Below are positions 1 through 5,411 of a DNA stretch of 6,919 bases, in pieces. Source of the DNA: Eudoraea sp. (lineage in GTDB: Bacteria; Bacteroidota; Bacteroidia; Flavobacteriales; Flavobacteriaceae); contig JABDRK010000198.1 of the NCBI GenBank assembly GCA_013041785.1, positions 1 to 6,919 of the forward strand, in the 5' to 3' direction. A program made the translations under genes and the position numbers. The notes below the pieces were generated by a model, which had not been told where the DNA came from, searched no databases, and saw only the letters and a list, made by a program, of their open reading frames with translations. Numbering within the stretch: the stretch's first letter is position 1; every line of letters begins with the position of its first letter.

Positions 1-987
1 GGTGTAGTATTTCTCTACATCAGGGATGGCGAAATAGGTATTTTGTTTTAATAATTTTTCGTAGGATTCCTGGCAAAGGGCTTCATCACATACCTCTGCT
101 TCTTTGTCGCCTAACAGGAAACTATTCATCTTCTTGCCGTGGACGCGTTTGAAGTAATTTGCATGGGGGTCATATCCCACAAAACCTACACGCAGGTTTT
201 TGGAACGGAAGAAAGACCGGAATGTTTCCTGCAGGTCTTCCGTGAAGTTGTCATTACCCCTTTTATCGCTGGAAATCAGAGCCGATTTAATCTCTGAAAT
301 TGTCTGGTCTGAGGTAACATCAAACATATTGGAGATCACAAACCCCTTGGAAATAAAACTGTTGGGCGGGATTTTTTCCTTCCATAATTCAAGATCATGG
401 GGGTTGGCCAACAACTCGTCCACATCATCCTGGGTCAGCTCTTTGGCCAGATCCGTGGGAAACAATTCTATAAAATCGGCATTGTACAGAATACGATAAT
501 GTCGAATTACCCCATTGGCATCCGGGATATCATAAAAATAAGGCCTGTTGTAATCCAGTTTGAAACCGTAATAGAAGGTAAGGATCACCGTACTGGCCAT
601 GATATAATCCAGCCCTTCTTCCCGGTCACGTATCAAGGGTTCATAGCCCTTACCTGCCGCATCCAGTATTTTCTGAAGACGTTTGGATGAATTGAATATC
701 AGATTGAAATATGGTAAGGAAGCTGCTTTTATTTCATTCTCACCCAGCACTTCGCTAAAAGCATCCTGCAGGATGATATGGATCACCTCCTTGTGTTTTT
801 CCAACAGGGTGACATCTTCAAAGCCCTCCCGGAGTTCCGGGTAGGGCGCCTGTGCATCCAGGATGTACTTTGCCTTTGCTGCCTTCTGCGGATCATCGCT
901 TAAGGCCATGGCATCATACTGACGTAAAAACTTGTCAAAGCTTATCAGCGCCTTAATCGGAAATTCCATTTCGTGATCCTTATGCAT
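1..987 (-). CDS. Partial large protein, probable flavobacterial GAF-domain protein (N-terminal 329 residues)
   Basis: The minus strand reads open for 329 codons from an ATG at 987-985 to the left edge, so the 3' part is missing. The product looks soluble: no signal peptide or membrane span is visible. Residues 1-210 are mostly charged, probably helical, and match no domain I can name with certainty. Residues 228-329 have a GAF-like pattern: a helix, a strand (LRVGFVGYD, 265-273), then a second strand near the edge (TYFAIPDVEKY, 317-327). From memory of the family, flavobacteria carry a large conserved protein with this N-terminal layout annotated as GAF-domain containing; this is recall, not a search. 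An internal ATG at 969 (MEFPIKALISF) is an alternative start. I prefer 987 because it lies about 33 nt below a good promoter, but either is possible. Coding is very likely; the GAF assignment is tentative and the role unknown. Confidence 0.85.
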   Translation of the reverse strand, partial: MHKDHEMEFPIKALISFDKFLRQYDAMALSDDPQKAAKAKYILDAQAPYPELREGFEDVTLLEKHKEVIHIILQDAFSEVLGENEIKAASLPYFNLIFNSSKRLQKILDAAGKGYEPLIRDREEGLDYIMASTVILTFYYGFKLDYNRPYFYDIPDANGVIRHYRILYNADFIELFPTDLAKELTQDDVDELLANPHDLELWKEKIPPNSFISKGFVISNMFDVTSDQTISEIKSALISSDKRGNDNFTEDLQETFRSFFRSKNLRVGFVGYDPHANYFKRVHGKKMNSFLLGDKEAEVCDEALCQESYEKLLKQNTYFAIPDVEKYYT

Positions 988-1020
988 TACCCATTAGTCT
1001 TAAAGAGGACGTTAAAATTA

Positions 1021-1053
1021 CAAATTTAGCTTGATTTTTTATGGGAGGGTCAA
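1021..1053 (-). promoter_or_regulatory. Flavobacterial-type promoter for the left-edge gene
   Basis: Read on the minus strand, TAAATTTG (plus-strand 1021-1028) is an exact match to the Bacteroidota -7 box TAnnTTTG. A TTG (plus-strand 1051-1053) lies 22 bases upstream of it, within the 17-23 base range known for Flavobacterium promoters. Transcription would start near 1014, giving a leader of roughly 25-30 nt before the ATG at 987. The match is by eye; no transcript data support it. Confidence 0.55.
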
Positions 1054-1102
1054 TAATTGCGGTGTTACGCTGTTTTTTTGGATATTAGTACAAATTTGCA
1101 GC

Positions 1103-1996
1103 ATGTCGTCTAACAACAGGTTGAACAGGGCATACAAAGAAGCTAAACGGATATCGTTTAACAACACTTCCAGGTTTATCCTTTTTAGTGACTGCCATCG
1201 GGGCGACAATAGTTTTGCAGATGATTTTGCGAACAATCGGAACATCTATTTTCACGCCCTGAGTCATTATTTTAAGGAAGGCTTCGAATATTGTGAGCTG
1301 GGAGACGGGGACGAACTCTGGGAGAACATACACTTCGAACAGCTCTTTGAGGCACATAAGAATGTCTACAAACTTTTGCAGCAATACCACCTTGAAAATC
1401 GCCTTCACATGATCTGGGGGAACCACGATATGGTCTACAAGGACCCGGATTATGTTAAAAAACATCTGGGCAGCTATTTTGAACCCATTGAGGAACGGGA
1501 CAAAGAGCTCTTTGGAGACATCAGCTATCACGAGGCGCTGGTGTTAAAACATGAAGACACCGGACAGGAACTTTTCCTGGTCCATGGCCACCAGGCCGAT
1601 TGGTTCAATTACACCCTCTGGCGCTGGGGTCGATTCTTAGTGCGTGTGCTTTGGAAACCCCTGCAGGTCTGGGGCATTGCCGATCCAACAAGTCCGGCCA
1701 AGAATTACAAGGAGCTCATCAAAGTGGAACGTCGGATAAAGAAATGGATACTCAGAAACAATATGCAGCTTACCATTGCAGGGCATACCCACCGGCCACG
1801 GTTTCCCGAACCCGGGGAAATCCCATTTTTTAATGACGGGAGTTGTGTACATCCGAGGAGTATTACCGGGATTGAGATTGTGGAAGGAAGTATCGCACTG
1901 ATTAAATGGCAGATTGCCAGCAAGGAAGACGGTACGCTTCAGATTGTAAGGATCCTTTTAGAGGGACCGCAAAAACTTGCAGACTACCAGGAGTAG
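1103..1996 (+). CDS. Calcineurin-like metallophosphoesterase, LpxH-like
   Basis: The 297-residue product carries the motif set of the calcineurin-like phosphoesterase fold: DCHRGD (30-35, D-x-H), GDGDE (67-71), GNHD (106-109), HGHQAD (161-166) and GHTHRP (227-232). These supply the ligands for a two-metal centre. After HGHQAD comes a segment rich in Trp, Leu and Arg (167-218). LpxH, the UDP-2,3-diacylglucosamine hydrolase of lipid A synthesis, has a membrane-associating cap insertion at the same place, so a lipid-linked pyrophosphate substrate is plausible, but the true substrate is not shown. There is no signal peptide, so it is probably cytoplasmic or peripheral at the inner membrane. I chose the ATG at 1103: the frame stays open to a TTG at 1031, but that extension would run through the divergent promoter region. 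The stop lies 12 bp before the next gene, suggesting co-transcription. Confidence 0.88.
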   Translation: MSSNNRLNRAYKEAKRISFNNTSRFILFSDCHRGDNSFADDFANNRNIYFHALSHYFKEGFEYCELGDGDELWENIHFEQLFEAHKNVYKLLQQYHLENRLHMIWGNHDMVYKDPDYVKKHLGSYFEPIEERDKELFGDISYHEALVLKHEDTGQELFLVHGHQADWFNYTLWRWGRFLVRVLWKPLQVWGIADPTSPAKNYKELIKVERRIKKWILRNNMQLTIAGHTHRPRFPEPGEIPFFNDGSCVHPRSITGIEIVEGSIALIKWQIASKEDGTLQIVRILLEGPQKLADYQE

Positions 1997-2008
1997 CCAA
2001 GGTATCTT

Positions 2009-3184
2009 ATGAATGACTATCAGCAAATATGGGATCAAATACCAATTCGCCATAACTGGGTGACGTATTTCATGGTTGTTGGCATAGTGTTAGGGCTGCT
2101 GTTATTCCTGGCTATTGTATTAAAGTCTGCTGGGAAAAACCGTTCCCTGAGGTTCCTGGGGTGGTTTTTATTTGTGCAAACCATAGTTGCCATCGATGTA
2201 TTTCTGTGCTATAGTGGATTGATGAAATATACCCTGCATTTTAATGATTCCACGGAACCTTTGGTTCTCATGATTGCCCCCTTGATATACCTTTTCGTGT
2301 ATGAGCTGTTATTCCGAAATCCTCTGCCCTTAAGAAAATACTGGATACATTTTTTACCAGGGATAGTTTATGCAACGACCCAATTAGGATATTACCTTCA
2401 TCCATTATCAGTTAAAATGAATGCGTATGTGGATGCCTATTTTCCCAACCTGCCAATGATTGCAGTCCCGGAGGGAACTAAATATCCCTATCAATTTATA
2501 AAAGATGAGTTCCGCTGGCTGATCCTTGGAAGTTTTGTGCTTTATATAATACTATCCCTGCGTGCCTTCATAAAATACCGTCATTCACGAAAGCAATTAA
2601 GCGCTTCTAAAGGGATCAATAAATACTTCTTCTCAAAAAACACCATCATTACAATGATTCTGATATTCCTGGTGGTTCTTATCATATTTCTTAATTATGA
2701 AGATGATGGCGGAGATCATATCATTGCCATAATGCAAAGCCTGATCGTCTTATTCACTACCTTCCTCTTCTTCCTGGAATCACGTTTTTTTGAAAATTCC
2801 TGGATTGCGGATAAGTATGAAACTTTAAGGGTGCGGGAAGGTGTTATTCCTCTTGGTGAAGTGGAAAACTATGTTATTTCTGAGAATTATTTTCTGGAAA
2901 ATACAGCTTCCCTGAAAGGATTAGCTTCCGTGTTAAATGTGAATCCCAACTACCTGTCAAAGACCATCAATTCAAATACAGGCATGAACTTTAACGACTT
3001 TATTAACCGATATCGCATTGAAGAAGCAAAGAAACGACTGGTATCGGGAAAATATAGCCATCTTACTGTGGCGGCCATAGGTGCCACTGTGGGATTTACC
3101 TCCAAGTCTGCGTTTTACACGGCCTTTAGAAAACATGCTCAGGAATCTCCTACTGATTATATCAAGCGACATCAGGGCAGCTAG
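2009..3184 (+). CDS. Membrane-anchored AraC-family transcriptional regulator (about 7 TM plus C-terminal HTH)
   Basis: The 391-residue product has two halves. The N-terminal half contains about seven hydrophobic segments (roughly 20-39, 48-68, 85-102, 111-130, 168-187, 212-229 and 237-257). The C-terminal half (about 285-386) is an AraC-type DNA-binding domain with two helix-turn-helix units: the first around SLKGLASVLNVNPNYLSKTI, the second around TVAAIGATVGFTSKSAFYTA, followed by the typical F-R-K-x(5)-P-x-D-Y ending. Multi-span AraC regulators of this build are common in Bacteroidota and are taken to sense a membrane or periplasmic signal and act on DNA while membrane-bound; the signal here is unknown. 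The ATG at 2009 is 12 bp after the phosphoesterase stop, so both genes probably share a transcript. A second ATG at 2013 is in another frame. Regulator class is secure; target genes are inferred only from proximity. Confidence 0.92.
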   Translation: MNDYQQIWDQIPIRHNWVTYFMVVGIVLGLLLFLAIVLKSAGKNRSLRFLGWFLFVQTIVAIDVFLCYSGLMKYTLHFNDSTEPLVLMIAPLIYLFVYELLFRNPLPLRKYWIHFLPGIVYATTQLGYYLHPLSVKMNAYVDAYFPNLPMIAVPEGTKYPYQFIKDEFRWLILGSFVLYIILSLRAFIKYRHSRKQLSASKGINKYFFSKNTIITMILIFLVVLIIFLNYEDDGGDHIIAIMQSLIVLFTTFLFFLESRFFENSWIADKYETLRVREGVIPLGEVENYVISENYFLENTASLKGLASVLNVNPNYLSKTINSNTGMNFNDFINRYRIEEAKKRLVSGKYSHLTVAAIGATVGFTSKSAFYTAFRKHAQESPTDYIKRHQGS

Positions 3185-3190
3185 CGGAAA

Positions 3191-3198
3191 TAGATTTG
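3191..3198 (+). promoter_or_regulatory. Possible -7 box ahead of the acyltransferase gene
   Basis: TAGATTTG matches the Bacteroidota -7 consensus TAnnTTTG exactly and sits just after the regulator's stop codon, about 92 nt before the acyltransferase ATG. No TTG is found 17-23 bases upstream, so only half of the expected promoter is present. The acyltransferase could equally be read through from the upstream genes, since I see no terminator in this 106-bp spacer. Confidence 0.25.
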
Positions 3199-3246
3199 TC
3201 CAGAATTGTAATCCCAAACGGATCAAGCCCCTTTTTATGGTGTTTT

Positions 3247-3286
3247 CTCAGGAGTAATAAAGAAATTTGTTTTACAAAACCCTGAG
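3247..3286 (+). repeat. Inverted repeat in the acyltransferase leader, possible hairpin
   Basis: CTCAGG (3247-3252) pairs perfectly with CCTGAG (3281-3286), and between them TTTGT (3266-3270) pairs with ACAAA (3274-3278) across a TTT loop. The outer stem ends 4 nt before the start codon at 3291. If it folds in the RNA it would lie next to the ribosome entry site. The internal loop is lopsided (13 nt on one side, 2 on the other), so stability is doubtful; it could instead be a protein-binding site or chance. Confidence 0.35.
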
Positions 3287-3290
3287 TATT

Positions 3291-4457
3291 ATGACTAAAA
3301 AGAAAATACGCAGATATGACCTGGACTGGGTTAGGGTGATGGTCTTTGGACTTCTCATAATATACCACGTGGGGATGTTTTTCGTGGAATGGGGCTGGCA
3401 TGTTAAAAACAATGAATTGTATGCCTGGTTACAATGGCCAATGGCTTTTGTCAATCGCTGGCGTCTTCCGATTCTTTTTGTAATCTCCGGGATGGGGACC
3501 TATTATGCGCTCTCTTACAGGAATTGGAAACAATTTATATGGGAGCGAAATAAACGCCTTGGGATTCCCCTGATCTTTGGAATGCTGCTTATCGTGCCAC
3601 CACAGGTATATTTTGAACGGATGGCTGATGGGGATTTTACCGGAACCCTGGTTGATTTTTTCAGTACTGTGGCCTATACGGGTGTTTACCCGGAAGGAAA
3701 TTTGAGCTGGCATCATCTCTGGTTTCTACCTTACCTGCTCATATATTCAGTGCTACTGGCGCCACTCTTTATTTACTGGAGGAGAAATCCGGAAAACAAG
3801 TTCCTGAACTGGGTGAAAAGATTGCTCCATAAACCTGAACGTCTTTTCCTGTTTATCATTCCTCTGTATCTGACCGAAGCATTAATGGAACCCTTTTTCC
3901 CGGTAACCCATGCCCTGGTAAACGACTGGTTTGCCTTGGTCAATTTCATAATCCTTTTCCTGTATGGTTTTTTATTGCTTTCATGCGGAGAGGTCTTTTG
4001 GAAGGCACTGGACAAGATCAAGAAAAAGGCATTGATTCTTGGTGTTTTGTCCTTCATTACCCTTGTTGTTTTGTGGCAGTTTGAGGACGGGGTGCTCAGG
4101 CATTTTATTGAGGCCGGAGTGGCTGTTTTAAATCTGTGGGCGTGGATACTCGCAATAATGGGTTACGCAGCCACTTACCGCAACAAACCTTCTAAATGGC
4201 TGGCATATGCCAACAGGGCTGTTTATCCCTTCTATATTCTGCACCAAACCATTACCATAACCATTGCCTACTACATTAAAGATCTGCATTGGGGTTTTGT
4301 TCCCAAGTTCCTTGTACTAGGACTGGGCACATTCCTGGGCTGCTGGGTGATCTATGATTTAATCATATTAAGAATCCCTTTCCTCCACCCGGTATTCGGA
4401 TTAAAGAAACAAGTCTATAAAGAGCAGCAATTTCCGCGGACCTCAACCGAAAAATAA
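3291..4457 (+). CDS. Acyltransferase family 3 membrane protein (OpgC/OatA-like)
   Basis: The 388-residue protein is an integral membrane acyltransferase with about ten hydrophobic segments. Family-3 acyltransferases move acetyl, succinyl or other acyl groups onto extracytoplasmic glycans or lipids. Visible signatures: RYDLDWVRV (8-16) leading into the first span with R15-x(10)-H26, the R-x(10)-H pair considered catalytic in this family; NRWRLPILFVISGMG (55-69); HHLWFLPYLLIY (141-152); and YPFYILHQTI (312-321) near the end. The layout recalls the glucan succinyltransferase OpgC/MdoC, but the acceptor and donor cannot be read from sequence. The ATG at 3291 is preferred to an upstream TTG (3267), which would lie inside a possible leader hairpin and add only eight weak residues. 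It follows the regulator gene by 106 bp on the same strand and converges on tonB. Family assignment is firm, substrate unknown. Confidence 0.9.
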   Translation: MTKKKIRRYDLDWVRVMVFGLLIIYHVGMFFVEWGWHVKNNELYAWLQWPMAFVNRWRLPILFVISGMGTYYALSYRNWKQFIWERNKRLGIPLIFGMLLIVPPQVYFERMADGDFTGTLVDFFSTVAYTGVYPEGNLSWHHLWFLPYLLIYSVLLAPLFIYWRRNPENKFLNWVKRLLHKPERLFLFIIPLYLTEALMEPFFPVTHALVNDWFALVNFIILFLYGFLLLSCGEVFWKALDKIKKKALILGVLSFITLVVLWQFEDGVLRHFIEAGVAVLNLWAWILAIMGYAATYRNKPSKWLAYANRAVYPFYILHQTITITIAYYIKDLHWGFVPKFLVLGLGTFLGCWVIYDLIILRIPFLHPVFGLKKQVYKEQQFPRTSTEK

Positions 4458-4482
4458 AAATGGGGCCCATTTCTGGGCCCCT
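4451..4482 (-). terminator. Rho-independent terminator of tonB, possibly bidirectional
   Basis: GGGGCCCA (4462-4469) and TGGGCCCC (4474-4481) form a perfect 8-bp stem with a 4-base loop that reads GAAA on the minus strand. On the minus strand the stem is followed by TTTTTATTTT (plus-strand 4451-4460), a good U-tract, 28 bp beyond the tonB stop codon. In the plus direction the following bases (TCCTTC) are a poor U-tract, so termination of the acyltransferase transcript would be weaker. The U-tract overlaps the acyltransferase stop codon (4455-4457). Confidence 0.85.
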
Positions 4483-4508
4483 CCTTCAACAAACTTCTGC
4501 CTTAAAGG

Positions 4509-5231
4509 CTATTGTATCATGAAGTTGATCGGGATACTATACGGTACTCTAACAGCCTGTCCCCTTTGCGTACCAGGCTTCATTTTTGGAAGTGAAGCAA
4601 TGATACGGGCGGCTTCTTTTTCCAGGGTCTTATCCGGGCCCCGGGTCCTGATTCCACTGATCAAACCTTTTGAGTTAATTTCGAACTGTACAAATACGCG
4701 GCCTTTGATTCCCAATTCCAGGGCAGCTTGCGGGTAGGTAAATTCCTTCCGAACATGCTCCTGTATCATTTTCTGGAAACAGGCTTTCCTTTCGTCATTA
4801 TTCCTTGCATTCTCACATCCCGGAAAAACAGGGACGTTTTCAATGACCGCAAAGGGAACTGAAATTTCTTCCTCTTCTTCCCCTACTTCCACGTCATCAA
4901 CATCAATTGCTTCCTCCACAACTGCTTCCTGACTGGTTTCAGTACTTTCAATAACAGTTTCTTCAATCTCCTCAGTATCTTCAACAACTTCAATTACTTC
5001 AGGTGCTGCTGGAGGTGGAGGTGGCGGTGGCGTTTTAATATTTTGGGTTACAGGCACATCCTCTTTGAGATCGTCTACAGCCTCAGCCATCTCAAGGGTT
5101 ATTACGTCTTTTTCGTAGGACTTATATTCCAAAGCCATCAAAGTAAGGAATAGCACAACAGCGAGTCCGATCACAAAATATAATCCACTGTTTCTATTCA
5201 GATCAACTTCCGGATTTTTCTTTACTTGCAT
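4509..5231 (-). CDS. tonB: TonB family energy transducer
   Basis: The 240-residue product has the classic TonB layout. There is a short cytoplasmic N-terminus, one membrane anchor (about 16-36), a periplasmic spacer with seven consecutive prolines (68-74), and a C-terminal TonB domain (about 163-240). The domain shows YPQAALELGIKGRVFVQFEI, then LEKEAARIIASLPKMKPG and a PINF ending, as usual in Bacteroidota TonB. It passes proton-motive energy from ExbB/ExbD to outer-membrane TonB-dependent receptors such as SusC-type and siderophore receptors; none of these partners is in the window. The spacer (81-124) is strongly acidic, with 21 Asp/Glu in 44 residues and no Lys or Arg. C139 (in PVFPGCE) and C151 may form a disulfide; this is inference. 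The ATG at 5231 puts the anchor at the expected distance. Bacteroidota often have several TonB paralogues, so this need not be the main one. Confidence 0.93.
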   Translation of the reverse strand: MQVKKNPEVDLNRNSGLYFVIGLAVVLFLTLMALEYKSYEKDVITLEMAEAVDDLKEDVPVTQNIKTPPPPPPPAAPEVIEVVEDTEEIEETVIESTETSQEAVVEEAIDVDDVEVGEEEEEISVPFAVIENVPVFPGCENARNNDERKACFQKMIQEHVRKEFTYPQAALELGIKGRVFVQFEINSKGLISGIRTRGPDKTLEKEAARIIASLPKMKPGTQRGQAVRVPYSIPINFMIQ

Positions 5232-5250
5232 GATACAATTATTTTACTTG
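5221..5250. repeat. Direct repeat of TTTACTTG across the tonB start
   Basis: TTTACTTG occurs at 5221-5228 and again at 5243-5250, 22 bp apart, which is about two helical turns. One copy lies inside the first codons of tonB and the other in its leader. The sequence is AT-rich and short, so chance is a real possibility. Confidence 0.25.
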
Positions 5251-5274
5251 TTTAAAAATAGTTGTAATTGTCTC
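5232..5274. repeat. Inverted repeat immediately upstream of the tonB start codon
   Basis: GATACAATTA (5232-5241) and TAATTGTCTC (5265-5274) are inverted copies that match at 9 of 10 bases, with 23 bp between them. Arm centres are 33 bp apart, about three helical turns. One arm abuts the tonB ATG. It could be a two-site operator or an RNA hairpin hiding the start region. No consensus promoter could be picked out for tonB in 5232-5348, which otherwise holds AT-rich sequence without a gene. Confidence 0.4.
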
Positions 5275-5348
5275 TTTATTATATGATATTTATCAGGTTT
5301 GATTTGCTCTAACTGCTTTGTCCTAAGCGATTTAATTCAAAGGTTTTC

Positions 5349-5377
5349 AAAAAAAAACAGGCCCTGAAGGACCTGTT
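5349..5377 (-). terminator. Rho-independent terminator of the Gfo/Idh/MocA gene
   Basis: On the minus strand AACAGGTCC, a TTCA loop and GGGCCTGTT form a 9-bp stem followed by a run of nine T (two of them in the stem). One pair is a U-G wobble only when read on the minus strand (it would be a C-A mismatch on the plus strand), which fixes the direction. It begins 34 bp after the oxidoreductase stop codon, so tonB, further down on the same strand, must have its own promoter. Confidence 0.88.
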
Positions 5378-5411
5378 ACTTTAATGATATGAAATGAATT
5401 TAGCAGAGAGG

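Noticed and set aside
200..690. Two overlapping plus-strand frames of about 100 codons
   Set aside because: Both are antisense to the continuous minus-strand gene at 1-987 and show no recognisable protein features.
1077..1098. Plus-strand promoter for the phosphoesterase from TTTG (1077-1080) and CAAATTTG (1091-1098)
   Set aside because: The -7 box has a mismatch, the spacing is only 10 bases, and transcription would begin at or after the start codon.
1031..1102. Upstream TTG extension of the phosphoesterase giving a hydrophobic, Cys-containing leader
   Set aside because: It runs through the divergent promoter region, lacks a proper lipobox, and the conserved protein fits the ATG at 1103.
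1085..1531. 148-codon open frame on the minus strand
   Set aside because: It lies fully antisense to the phosphoesterase, whose metal-binding motifs are intact; it is a shadow frame.
3231..3236. CTTTTT run after the regulator gene as a terminator
   Set aside because: No stable stem precedes it; the T run alone is not enough.
5253..5260. Minus-strand TATTTTTA as a -7 box for tonB
   Set aside because: The last base differs from TAnnTTTG and there is no TTG at the required distance upstream.
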